Positions 35,033-47,744 of a stretch of DNA of 64,000 nt are shown here, in pieces. Within the stretch, counting starts at the first letter, position 1; the number at the start of each line of letters is the position of its first letter. Source of the DNA: Meloidogyne chitwoodi (Eukaryota > Nematoda > Chromadorea > Rhabditida > Meloidogynidae); NCBI GenBank assembly GCA_015183035.1, contig JACZZP010000006.1:558001-622000 (forward strand), given 5' to 3'. The translations under genes and the position numbers were made by a program. The notes below the pieces were generated by a model. It was given only the letters and a program-made list of their open reading frames with translations. It did no database searches and was not told the origin of the DNA.

Positions 35033-38000
35033 TTTTGTTTTATTAAATTAGTCAAATACTTTTTAAATTGTTGTTTAAAAAAATAAAAAGTAAATATATA
35101 CCTTTCTATAAATTAAATATTTTAATTAATAAATGAATTAATTAAATAAATATTAAAAATATAAAATTTTTAAATATTTAACCAAATAAAACAATTTTCA
35201 GAGGGAATTATAATTAAATTATATGTAGCTATATTTTAAAATATTTAAAAAAATTAAATGTAACACACAAAAATTAATAAAATATTAAATAAATTTAAAA
35301 ATATATAGAAAATATAATAAACTTAAAAAATTAAAAAAATAAGAAAATGATCAAAAATAAATATATTAAGGAATAAAGTTTATTTATATAAATAATTCTT
35401 TGTACTAGATAGACTATGTCAATAAGATTATTTTTTTATTTGCATATAACAGAGAATATGAGGAAAAAATATAAAAATATGAACATTAAAAAAGGTAAAA
35501 AGAAGCAAAAAAATAAAAAAATACATGGGAAAATTGCTTAAAAATAATTATTTAAAAATAGTCTAAAAAATGAAATTTAAAAAATAATTAATTTATTTTT
35601 TTATATTTAATGTTAAATTAAGTTTATTTTATTTTATTTACATACCCCCAAGAAGAAAATAAAATAATTTAAAAATTTTAATTATCTTTTCTATTTTTTT
35701 TTATTTTTCGAATTAAATCTATAAAAAATAATTTTTTAAAAATGGTTTTAATTTATTAAATTTAATACATTTTAATTTAATTTTTTTAAAGTCAATTTAT
35801 TTATTTAAAAAATATATTTATTTATTATTCTCTTTAATTTTTTAAAATAATTTTATTTCTTTTTTCTCTGAAAAAACCACGTGTGGTGTATGATTGACAT
35901 TTTTACTTTAAATTTAAAAAATAAAAAAACAATTGTCAAAACCTCATAAAAATAATATTAAATAATTTATTATCTCACAAAAAAATGAAGACAACAATTT
36001 TAAAAAATAATCTATTAAACTTTAAAAAAAACTGACAAAAATTTAAACTCATCAAAATTATTATAAACAAACTTTTTTTTATTAAAAAAATATTTTTCAA
36101 AGAATCTTTAATAATTTTTAAAAATTACGCAAAATACTCAAAGACACGTGGTTTTATTATATTTTTAAAAAACATTTATTTTTTTATAAAATTATTTTAA
36201 ACTTTAAAAATTATAAATATAAAAGCTTATTTAATTTAATAAGTTTTATTCATTTTTAGTTTCAAGTTTATTTAATAAAATTTATTTAATTTTTAAAAAA
36301 TTGACGTTCAAAGACTGGGGGACAATTCAGTACCTCAGTTTCAGTGCAAATTAGTTTCCGTGCCCATTGCAAAATTAAAAAAATAAGAGAACCTTTATAT
36401 AAATTATTTATTTATTTTTCTTCGACTAAATAAAATAAAAATTTAAAGCAATTTATAAATTAAACATTATAAGTTTGAATAAATTTTTTTTTAAATTTAT
36501 AAAAATTAATTAAAAATCCCAAAGTACAAAATTACAAAATAAAATTGTTCTATTAAAGAATGTTAAGAATTTTGAGTGAAAACAATAATTTTATTTTCAT
36601 TATTTTAATTAAAAATAAAAAATTTGTACTCTTTGGTACATCCAAAAATTAATAAAATTTTAAAAAAATTTTATCCTATTTAAATTAAAAAAATATTTTT
36701 TTTTAATTTCTAAGTGCATTCCTCTTTTTTTATTTTACAAATATTTTTACATTAAATTTTAATTTTTAAGGGCAATATTTTAAACAAACAATTTTATATT
36801 ACCAATTTATTTTAAATTTTAAATTAAGAAAATCTCTCATTTTTGCCCCTTTCATTTAAAATTTCTAAACAAAATTTAACAAAAATAAAATTAAAAAAAT
36901 ATTTATTTTGTTATTAGATAGAGCATTTTGCTACAAAAATAATTCCAAATAATTTAGAATTAAAGGATTACTTAATATACCCTCTCAGTGGACTGTTAGG
37001 ACGGTACTTTATGATAACGATCCAATTTTTTTTTGAAAAAAAATTAATTAAATTTTTTTAAATTATTTTTATTAGATAATATTAATTATATCTAGTCAAC
37101 TACATATTTTTATTTATTTTTTTTATCATTTCATTAATTAAAAAAAAATAATTTTAGTAAAAACACCACGTGGATGAACGTTTAAATAAATAAATAGAAA
37201 AAAAAGTAATAAAATAATTTGCTAATCATTTTATAATAAATTTGTAAAAAATAAACGGAAATTAGTTTAATAAATAAATTAATGTTCATTTATCAATTTT
37301 ATTATTTTTCAAAATTTTTTTTCTAAATTTAAATCAGAATTTAATTTTTGATTAGAAAATTTATTATAGAAGAGAAAAATAAACCAACATAAATAAAACT
37401 TTTTTTAAAGTTTTATTTACAAGTTTGTTTTGGTTGAGTGGTTAAGATGTTTGTCTGCACTTATTAAATTGAAGTAAGTTCGAGTCTTACAAGGAAGATA
37501 ATTGTTGAATATTGTTATTTTTACTTATTTTATATTTTTTTTCATACTTTTAATTTTTATTAAATTTTAAGAAATTTATTTAAAACAAATTTTATTTTTT
37601 TTTTTATTTTATTATTGGTATCCTTATTAAAAATGATGATTAATTTTTTCTTTAAAAATATATTAAAATAATTAAAACACACATTTTTAATTATTTAATT
37701 ATTTAAAAAACACGTGACAATATTAAAAATCATAAAAACAGTCATTGCCAAATAATTTTTTAAACAATTCTTTTTAACAACCCTTAAATATTATTATTAA
37801 TTTCTCTCTTCTTTTTCTCTTTTACACGTGTCAAATAAAAAATGGTGAGATTTTTTTCCAAATTTTTACTTTTTTATTTAAAAATTCCTCAAATATTTTA
37901 TTTGCTCATTTTTTAAATTATAAGGCTAAAATAATTAATTTTTTTATTTATTATCTTTTCTCTTCTTTACTAAAGTAGAAATAAAAGATTTGTTAGGCTA

Positions 38001-40353
38001 TAATTTGTTATAGAAATTTTTATTTTATTTTTTTTTAAATTTTCTAAAAATTCCTATAAAATTTTAAAATTAAAAAAAATATTTTTTTTTAATTTAAATT
38101 TTTAAGATATAAAATTAAAATAATTTTTTTCTTTTTTTTTATTTTGATATTTTAATTATTCTAATCTTTCCTTTATTAAAAGGGTAAAAAATAATTTTTT
38201 TTTCGCTTACGTCAAAAAAGCGTCTTTGGTCTAGACAATTATATATTTTTTATTTTAATAATTAAAATAATTTTAAAAATTGTTCATTTGAAAAATTTAG
38301 AAGCTTAAAAGTTTTTTTCCCAAAAATGTTTTCATCTGTTCGAATTTTAATTTTAATTAATTTTATAAATAAATAAAGAATAAATATTTATAAATCTCAT
38401 TAAAATAAAAAAGAGATTACTCAGAAAAAAGTAAAAAAATGTTACAAATTTATTTTTGTTTTTATGAATTATTTAATTTTAAAAATTAATTGGGTATTTA
38501 AAATTCTTTTTTATTTAATTTTTCCATTAGATTAATTTTTTAATTATAGTGCTTCTCGAATTTTATTTTAACACAACAATTTTTATTTTATTATTAAAAA
38601 TTATTTTATTTTTTTAAAATTTAATTGGACATCTTATGACTTTTTAAAAAAAAAAAATTTTTCCTCCTACGTTAATGCCCTCTCCTCTTGTCTCGTTAAA
38701 AAAAAATTATTTCGAGACCACGTGACAGTAAAATAATAGAAAATAATTTTTGCTCTTTCCCCTATGTCATTATATTTTTCATTTTTTAATTAATAAGGCT
38801 TTATTTTAAATTTTTTCATTAAATTTTAATTGATAAAAATATTTTTAAATTATTATTTTTAATTAATATTATTAACTTTTATAAATATAGTAGTTTTTAA
38901 TTTGCCTTCTAATTTTTAATCTTTTTTTTCAAATAAATTTTTTTTATTAAAAAAAAATATTAATTTATTATAATGATATAATCACAATTTTCACGTTTAT
39001 AATAAAATAAAAAAATAATTATAATTTAATAAATTTTGTGTCACAGAAAATTTTAAAAATATCATTGTTGTTAATATATTTTAAATAATAAAATAGAATT
39101 TTTTCTTCATTTCCGTTTTTTAAATGTTTTAATATGAGAATGTTTAAAAAAAGTAAAATGTGATGTTTTAGAATATTTTTTTACATTAAAACAATTTTAC
39201 TTAATAATTTAGTGTTGACGGTCATAAAACATGTTTTTCTCTAAATTAGAAAAAATAAATGTTTGTTCGAATTATTCCAAAACTTTGTTTAAAAAACATT
39301 AATATTTTCTCCAAACATTTTGTTTACAAACATTTACTAAAAATAAATAACAATAAATACTTACAACAATTTTTCTAAACTTTATAATTAAACAAAACAT
39401 TTGTCAAATATATTTATCTTAAATTTTTTTAATAAATATATATTTTTTTAAATTATGTGCTCATTTGACTAACAATTAATCTTTATTTTATAAATAAAAT
39501 TATTTTATATTTATCCCCATTTTCTGAGAAAATTCTCAATTTTAAATTAGAAAAGATGTTTTTTAGCTGTAATATAATATTTTTAATCATTTTCGAGATC
39601 TTTAATAAAAAAATAGTTTAAATAAAATAGCAATAATTTTTAAACTTTTCAAAGACAATAAATAAACAATAAAAAGCAGAGATTTTTTATTTTATTTTTA
39701 TTTAACTAATAATTTTTTAGCAATTTTTAATTTATTTAATAATTTAATTAGGTATATGTTTATTACTAATTTATTCTTGAACTTCTTTTATCTTCTTATT
39801 TCTTCTAAACACTTTACAAACATTTTTAAATTAATTTTCATAAATAAAACATTTAAATTATCTAAACACCTCTAAACGTTTAAAAACTTTAAAAACAAAA
39901 TTAAAAACATCAAACATTTCTCACAAACATCCAAACGTTATTTAAATTCACAAAACATTTTTAATTTCCTCAAAACACTATTAAAATAAAAACATTTAAA
40001 CATTAAACATTTTCTAAAATATAAAACATTATCTAACAAATAAGTTTTATTAGTTTAAAACATTTATTGAAAGAACATATTCAGCTATTTTAAAAACAAT
40101 TTATTTTAATAAACTATTTTAGGGTTTAATATTTAGCTCTTTTAGAGCCTGATCATCAGTTTCGAAATAAATAATATTTCTTCAATTTTATTTTCAAAAA
40201 ATGTACAACAAAAATAAATTCTGGTTAAAAACCTAAAACTTTTTTTAATATTTTAATATTTTTAGTTCTTCCATTTCTTCTCTTCATTTTTCAATTTTTA
40301 CAAAAATTCTTCTTTTTCGTAAAACTATTACTTTGTTTTTGTTTTTTACCCAA
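35033..40353. other. five-kilobase AT-rich gene desert
   Basis: No protein gene supported. A degenerate tRNA-like sequence lies at about 37424-37497. From about 39200 the short motif AAACATT recurs many times. A GC-richer patch at 36303-36370 carries no recognisable feature. Part of the right edge must be the promoter of the gene at 40354. Confidence 0.55.
37424..37497 (+). pseudogene. degenerate tRNA-like sequence
   Basis: GTAAG-TTCGAGT-CTTAC (37474-37490) is a perfect T arm, and TGGTTGAGTGGTTAAG at 37431-37446 resembles a Ser/Leu-type A box. The acceptor ends TTTGTTT and AAGGAAG pair only with wobbles and one mismatch, and the anticodon stem does not form. Likely a tRNA pseudogene or tRNA-derived repeat. 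Confidence 0.4.
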
Positions 40354-42558
40354 ATGGCTAACATTTTACAATCTGCACCTGTTGGAAATGAAGGAAAGGC
40401 TGTCATTAAATCACCTCGAAGTGAAATTGTTCCTTTTGTATGTTTTTTTATATTATACAATACTTTTATTTAAAATATACATATTTTTTTATTAGGATCA
40501 TTGGCATTGTGGTTCTGACGATTTTGACAGAAGTATATCACATCAATTAGCTAGAGAAAAATGCCCAAAACGAATGTGTATGTTAATTATTTATTTTAAT
40601 TTTAAAATACTAAAATGTTTATAAAATTATTTAATCCAAACATTATTTATATCCATCAAAACATTCGTTTTTATTTCATCAAAACATCCAAACATTTTTT
40701 TGATTTTCCTGTAAACATTATTAAAAAAACATCCACACATTTTTTCTCCCAAACATCTAGTAAAGTAAAAACATCCAAACATTTTAATTTCCCCCAAACA
40801 TTAATTAAATTCATCTAAACATAAATTTTTCCTCAAAACAAATATTAAAATAAAAAAATTCAAACATCATTTAAAAACAAAACATTATTATTTTAAAACA
40901 TTTAGTTGAGGCAGATCTTTGTTGTATAGTTCATGATGCTTGTTATATGGACGAAAAACGTAATCGTGCAATTTGTGACGAACAATTTTGTCATTGTTTG
41001 GAACGAACTGTTGCACGTTCTAATATTAATATTAAAGGAAATAATAATACAACAAAAACAGAAGAAATAAAAGAAAATGGTTGTTCAGAAGTTAGTAGTA
41101 CATTTTGTCATATTGTTAATATATTTGGGGGTGTTGCTTATTCTTCTTCTGTTGATTTAATTAAAAAACAAAAATTAGCAATGGAAGAATGGGAAAAAAA
41201 TGAAAAAGAAAAGAAAATAATTAAAGAAAAAGAATTAATTGAGAAAAAAGAAAAAAATATTAAAAAAGAAGAAACAACAATTCACAAATTTCCTTTAAAG
41301 GACTGTTCAGATAAAAGTAAGTTTAGTGAAAATAATTTTTTTATTAAAAATAAAAAATGAGAAAATAATTTTATTAAATTTAATTAAAAAAATTAAATTT
41401 TTTTTAATTAAAAAAATTTTAAAAATTAAAAAAAAAGTAAAATTTTATTTATTTTTAAAAGGATTAGTAGAATGTAGTACTCAACTTCAACAATGTACAA
41501 ATAATTTACAAAATAAAAATTTAAAAAATGGAAATATTGAAGCTAGTGGAAATTCTTTTGCTTTATTATTAAGTGCACAATTAGCAGAATGTACGAATCA
41601 ATTTTGTAAATGTTCATCTTTAAAAATTTTAAAAAATGCTGAAAAAAATGATAAAGAATGTGTAAATAATTTGGCTTCAATCTGTGCTCAATTTTCTGAA
41701 GATTTTGGTGGAATTTTGGGAAAAAATGAAGAAAAACGTAAGATAATTTTAAATTAATTTTAATTAAATTAATTTATTTTTAGCTAATTATCTAAGTCTT
41801 TGGTCTGTTAATTTAAATTATCAAAATGATCAATCTAACAATTATGGATTAACTTTTATTTATTTATTGCTTACATTGGTTAAATTAATTTATTATTATT
41901 ATTATATTTTTTAATTTTTCAGCTTCTTCTTACCCTTTTAATTTTTATTTTATTCAAAATTACAAAAACTATCAAATTTCGTTTTTTTGGAAAATCTAAA
42001 CAAAAAAATTATATTCAAGCAAAAATTCGTCGTAATACATTAACTAATGCTTTAAAATATGTTGGTGGTATTGAAGATGATAATTATGATGATAATAATG
42101 ATTTAAAAAGATGTGGAAAAAATTGTGGACTTAATTATGTAAAAATTTATTTTTTTTAATTTTTTTTAAAATTTTTTTTGCTTCCTAAAATTAAAAAAAA
42201 ATCCAATTTCCGAGAAAAACCTTTAAAAAAATTTAATATAAATTTTAATTTTTTTAAAAAGATTTCCCTGAATAACCAAAAAAAGCCTTCAACAGTCTCT
42301 AGTCCAACTGACAGTGTTGCTAATACAAGCCAACAATTATTAATTTCTTGTCATAAAAAAACAAATTCTGATGTTTTACCAAACAAAGAAAAACATTTAA
42401 AAACATCAACAAATTTATTATTAAAAACATCTTTTAATTCAACAATTAATAATTCTTCTAGCCAAACAAAATTAATTGAAGAAATAAATAATAATAATAA
42501 TAATAATAGTACAGCTAATTCAAGTAGCACACTTTCTGATATTTCTAGTAGTAATTAA
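40354..42558 (+). CDS. membrane-anchored phospholipase A2-like protein
   Basis: Seven exons, all in phase: 40354-40437, 40496-40577, 40906-41316, 41462-41737, 41784-41878, 41923-42138, 42262-42558. After a short N-terminus comes DHWHCGSDDFDRS, then FEADLCCIVHDACYMDEKRN, which contains the secreted-PLA2 signature CCxxHDxCY with the catalytic His-Asp pair, then ICDEQFCHCLERTV. A Lys/Glu-rich linker follows, then a second Cys-rich part (LVECSTQLQQCTNNL, LAECTNQFCKCSS, CVNNLASICAQFSEDFGG). A single transmembrane helix (FIYLLLTLLLLTLLIFILFK) and a basic, Ser/Asn-rich tail of about 160 residues end the protein. There is no obvious N-terminal signal peptide, so topology rests on the late helix. The family would hydrolyse phospholipids at the sn-2 ester with calcium; whether the calcium loop is complete is unclear. 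Sequence just past the stop is duplicated at 51790. Confidence 0.75.
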
Positions 42559-43161
42559 ATGAAAATTAATTAATGAAGAAAACAAATTTTAAAAATTATT
42601 TTTTTTTAATTTTAGAAGAGCTGAGAGAACAGAAGAGCTTAGATAATTTACCCAGAATTTTATTTTATTTTTTAATATTTTAAATATTTATTTATTAGAA
42701 ATTGTAAAATCAATTTATTATAATAAAGCTATTTTAACGATTTTTGTTTTTTTTTATATTTTTATGGTTTAATAAAAATTAAATTGAATTAATTTTTAGG
42801 TATATAAAAATTTTGCAAAATTTTTAAAAACAAGGAAATATTTTTTTTAATTATATGAAAATAAAATTTTAGTTGTTTTGTCCATTTTAAATTTTTAACT
42901 TTTAAATTTTTTTAAATTTTGTATTAAAAAACTCAAAATAAAATAATTGAAAATTAACAGAAAAATGAAAAAAGTTTATAAGAATTTAAACATTTTTTAA
43001 ATAATTAGAGGTATATTACTATGTATTTTTGTTTATAAATAAAATATTTAAACAAAATTTAGTCATTTTTCTTTAATTTCACCAAAAATTCAATAAAACC
43101 CAAAAAAATTTTCTTTTGTTCTTGACTTTTTTAGTAAATTAATTTACTAATTTTAGTTATT

Positions 43162-46091
43162 TTAGCACCAAACAACTTGTCCTTCATTTATTAATTCCTC
43201 TCTTATAGGCATATTCTCTTCAAAATTAAAAATATTACATTCCTTTAAGAGAAATTTAGAAATAGCAGAAATAGTTGGGCGATTATTTGTATTAATTTTA
43301 AAACAAGCCTTAAAATATTAAATTAAAATTAAATTTTAATTTTCAAAAATAAATAAATGGAAAACAATTTTTACATTTAAAAAATCCTTAAACAAAGAGG
43401 GAATCGAAAAACAGAAAAGAAAACAAAAAAACGAACACTAACACATTCATAAATAAATAATCTTCCTACTTTTGTCTCTAAATCTGCTCTAAAAAATATT
43501 ATTTTATTTTTCAAAAATATTCGTGAATCTTCTCTTCTTTTTTGTAATAAAATAATAATATTTTTTTTTAAATCAAAAAAATATTATTATTTTATTATAT
43601 TTTTTATAAATAAAATATATAAAGTATATGTATTTACCCTCATAACTCGTTCCAAACTTGTTTTACTATTATTTTGCAAATATCTTTTAAAATTATTTAG
43701 TTCATTTATGGTAAATGGAACTTTCAAGCTGTTTCTCAATTTGTATATCATTACTCCAAAAGAATAAATATCAACTTTATTGGTTATCTAAATATTTATT
43801 AAAAATTAAATTATTATTCTTTAAATATATTAAATTAATTTAATAATAATTTGTGTAAATAGAAGGAGTTGTTATTATTTTATTAATATTAGATTGGCTA
43901 TTTTTGCTTTCATTTATTTTCTTAGGGTTTAGAATAGTGATAGGCGGAGGTTGGATTGAAAAAAGAGATTTTAAGGAATTCCTTTCACAATCCCGAATTT
44001 TTTGGATTTTTGAGATTAGCCCCATCAGATGCTGTCCAGATATCGATCTTTAAAATAATCCAAATTTGTGATCTCGAAAATTGATTTTTCCGGTTTTGGT
44101 AAATGTTAATATATTTAGGATGTTAAAAATGGTAGAAATAGAAAATGTTCCAAAAAATCTCTAAATTTTGATTCGAATTTTGTATTAAAAAAAAGTTTTA
44201 CCTCATTATTATTTATAATTTCTGGTGCAATATATAAATCTGTTCCAATATCATTTCTTTCAATTAATGTTGATTCTTTCCCCAAAAGAGAATAGCCAAA
44301 ATCAATGAGTTTTGAGTTTATAATATTACTTTGATTTTGTTCACCAATTTTTATGACAAAATTTTGAGGTTTAATATCCATATGAATTCCACCATCTAAA
44401 AATTATTTTAATTTTTATATTGTTGGAGTATATTAGTAAAAAGTTTATAATTAAGATTGGGATTATTCTGAATTTTTGAACCCAAATTAAAAAAATCCAG
44501 ATATGGGATTGAACTTCTCAAAGTTCAATCCCGATTTTTTGGTCGAACCCTCTAAACTCTATTTATCACATTTTATCACTTCATTTTCAATAAATCTTTT
44601 TTCCTATAATTAAAAAAAAGACACAAAAATATGCAAATGCCAAAGGGGTTGTCTTTTAAATATCTGAACGAATATTCTAAATCCAATAAATCCAAAAAAG
44701 GGGAATGCGCATATCTATGACTATATATCAAAGAAAAATCAATCTAAATCCCGTTTATTTAATTAAATATTATTATTATTTTATTACATCGATGAAATTC
44801 TAAAAGTGCTAAAGCTGCTCCTTTAATAATATTAGTAAGAAGATATTCTCCATCCTCAGTTAGTGTATTATTTTGATAGGCTAAAATTGTGCCTCTTTCA
44901 TTTTGTTTATTTATCATTTCTTTAAAATAATCTAATAAATTTGGTCCTCCAAGTTCTAAAACCATATGTATTTTATTATTTGTTTTAGTACTTAAAATAA
45001 AAAAATATATATTTAATATATTAAAACAATAATAAAAAATATTTATTTTTTTCTTTCTGCAAAATATTTCAGAGGGATGAGCTAAATAGGAAAATAAAAT
45101 ACGAAATCAGAATGTAAAAAACCGAAATACGAAATAAAAATGACCGAAAAAATCCGAAATCCGAAACTTACAAAAAATTTCAAAAATTTTAAAAATTTCG
45201 GATTTCGTCTCAAAAATCGAAATCCGAAACTTGCCCATCCCTGATATACACATATAGTTAAATATATATAAATATAAAGTCCAAATGAAGAAATTATATA
45301 CAATTTAAAAATAGTTTACCACTTTGAAAAAAAATTATTTAAAACTTACTGTCCATAAAAACGTATTATCCTTTCAGTATTAGAATAATGTTGAGCTAAG
45401 TTTTCGAAAATTTGAATTTCATTAAATGAACAGTTTGTTTTATCTGTCACTTTTAAGGCAAAACAATCACCTTCATTCGTTATTGCATGAAAAACCTTAA
45501 TATAAAATTAAATTTAAATTAAAAAAAGGACGATTCAGTGTAGGACAATTCAGCACAAATAATTTTTTTAAAAGTAAAAACAATTTCAAATAATTTTTAT
45601 ATTTTACTAATTGGATAAATTTATAATTTTAAAAAAGTTATGCAATAATAAAGGGGAATAAAGAGGGAAAAAATTAAAAGAAAAAATAAATCTGCTAAAA
45701 ATTTCACCTCGCCAAAAGTCCCAGAAGCTATTTTATCCTGACTAGAACAAAGTTTAATAATTTCTCCATTCAGTGATGGTATTTCTATTACTTTGCGAGA
45801 AAATCTTTTAATACCGTGAGAACAACTTGGCCTTCCTTTGAAACATAATTGGCCAGCAAATAATCCTTTAATGAAAATAAATTTGAAAAATTATTAATTT
45901 TATAGTTAAAAGTCTGCAAAATTTGCTGAGTGATTCCGCGGGACTAAAATTCAAAAAAAATCCCGCAAATATAAAAAATTGAGGAATAATGAGAGCGGAA
46001 TCCTATCCCGCGCCGTCTTAGTTGAAGAATGTATTTTACCTTTTAAATATAAAATTAACAAATATAAAGGTAAAAATTTAATTAATTTCAT
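43162..46091 (-). CDS. secreted protein kinase (kinase B), 349 aa
   Basis: Seven exons join perfectly: 46091-46040, 45865-45708, 45495-45350, 44990-44788, 44395-44202, 43787-43638, 43308-43162. Residues 1-17 (MKLIKFLPLYLLILYLK) are a signal peptide, followed by a short Cys-containing segment (GLFAGQLCFKGRPSCSHG). The kinase domain has a glycine loop (KIASGTFGE), ATP lysine (CFALKVTDK), hinge MVLELGGPNLLDYFKEM, catalytic loop HMDIKPQNF, IDFG metal motif, GTDLYIAPEI and DIYSFGVM, so the catalytic residues are present. The tail is short. I cannot place it in a named kinase family; the hinge and catalytic loop only loosely recall dual-specificity or casein-like kinases. A kinase with a signal peptide and no transmembrane helix would be exported or act in the secretory pathway. 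Introns carry several repeat relics. Confidence 0.85.
44505..44532. repeat. 12-bp perfect hairpin in kinase B intron
   Basis: GGGATTGAACTT, loop CTCA, AAGTTCAATCCC. A tight stem-loop in intron 4 (between exons 4 and 5), absent from the matching intron of kinase C. Confidence 0.6.
45073..45242. repeat. AGGGATG-ended inverted-repeat relic
   Basis: AGGGATGAGC at the left and GCCCATCCCT at the right enclose repeated CCGAAAT/ATTTCGG blocks. A shorter relative, AGGGATGAGCAAAATCGG to CACATCCCT, lies at 46650-46738. AGGGATG ends are common in hAT-like MITEs. No target duplication was resolved. Confidence 0.55.
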
Positions 46092-47004
46092 TTTTAATAA
46101 AAAAATAAAAAACTCTAAAATTAAATTTAAATTTAAAAATTATTTGTTAAAAAATATTTAAAATTTTATTTAATATTTAAAAAATTTAAATTGAAAAATT
46201 TTTAAAATAAAATAAAAGTGGAAGAAATATCAATAAAGCTGTGTGATCAACGATTTTTAAGGAGATAAATAATGGATAAACTCGTGGGTGTAAATTTTTG
46301 AGTAGGAAGAAAATGCTAGGAAAAAATTAAAAAAAAATTTAAAAACGTCGAAAAATGGTAAAATAAATGTTTTAAATAAAAAAAAATTTTTTTTTTACTG
46401 TTTCTTTCCAAATAAACTTTTTCCTTATAAGACAAATTTATTTAAATGTATAAAAATTCAAAAATAAAATTTAAATTTTTTATTAAATTTAATAAAAGTA
46501 AAGGAAAGAATTTTAAATTAATTTGAAAAGGTAATTAATAAAGTAATTTAATATTTATTAAATATAAATTATATTTTATCATGGTCAAACGGTCATTTTT
46601 TGGTTAAAAAACTGATCGGGCCTGGCTTTAATATTTATGTCTGTAAAAGGGATGAGCAAAATCGGAAAATAAAATAATAAAGACGAAATAAAAAAGCCTC
46701 AAAAACACGAAATAATATGAAAGTTGTCCACATCCCTGGTATGTAACTTTAAGGAAGAGGAATTGGTAGTTGTAGTGGCATTAATTGAATGGAAACAGAG
46801 AGAGAAAAGAATAATTAATTTAATTGGTAATTACGAAGGAATGAAGAAATTAAATTAATGTGAGAGGTTAAATAAATTGAAAGAAATTAACCAACTGGCA
46901 GCCAAAATTTAAATTTCGCCGGAAATTTAAATTAATTTAAGGGAAAAAGAGAGAGAAGAGTAAAGAAAGAGAGATAATAAATTTTTTTTGCTGCTATTTT
47001 TTTT
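46092..47004. other. upstream DNA of kinase B
   Basis: AT-rich, no gene seen. It aligns with 55195-56218 upstream of kinase C, but the two copies have received different small insertions (46650-46738 here; 55786-55985 there). Confidence 0.6.
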
Positions 47005-47744
47005 GGTGCGACGACATTTGCGCCGTTGACATTTGCGCCGCGACACTTGCGCTGCGACTTATGCGCCGACGACATTTGCGGCGACGACTTTTGCGCCGAC
47101 GACTTTTGCGCCGGAAATATTTTAAAACGCGACATTTGCGCCGCCTTTAAATTAAAAAAAAAATTAATATGTATTTATTAAAGGATTAAAAAATTATTAA
47201 AAAAATTAAACTAAAATGTATCAACTAAATAAATCCTATTAAGATTCTAAATATTCATTCTTTTAAATATTTAACTGCACAAATATAGCTGCAGTCTTTT
47301 TTCATTCATTAGAGCATAAAGCAAGAAGATGCTCATATTTTTTTGAGATTTATGTATTTCTTTTAAATCTCCTTCTTTAGTATATAAACATATTTTTTGT
47401 AAATAGCTTCGTTCTGTGAGTTAAAACGAATTGATAATTGGGTTGATTAGTTGCTAATTAATATTTCAAACCTGTTAGGCGTTGAAAATTTTAATAATAT
47501 CCTTTAAATAAATGATTAAATTTAATTTTAAAATCATTTTAGACTTAATTCTTTTTAAAATTTAATTTTTAAATCTTTAATATTACTTTTTTTTTTTAAT
47601 TTAAACGGCGCAAATGTCGCGTTTTAAAATATTTCCGGCGCAAAAGTCGTCGGCGCAAAAGTCGTCGCCGCAAATGTCGTCGGCGCATAAGTCGCAGCGC
47701 AAGTGTCGCGGCGCAAATGTCAACGGCGCAAATGTCCTGCAACC
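47005..47744. mobile_element. foldback element with tandem-repeat arms, 740 bp
   Basis: Each arm is about 145 bp and built from tandem variants of CGACATTTGCGCCG (also CACTTGCGCTG, CTTATGCGCCG and GACTTTTGCGCCG). Left arm 47005-47151 and right arm about 47600-47744 are near-perfect inverted copies. The AT-rich core of about 450 bp has no transposase. The structure is that of foldback or Mutator-like non-autonomous elements. T runs flank it, so the target duplication cannot be resolved. A diverged relative lies in block B and a third at 60986. Confidence 0.85.

Noticed and set aside
46932..47135. 67-codon minus-strand frame
   Set aside because: It translates the tandem arm repeats of the foldback element (repeated AQKSS-like units).
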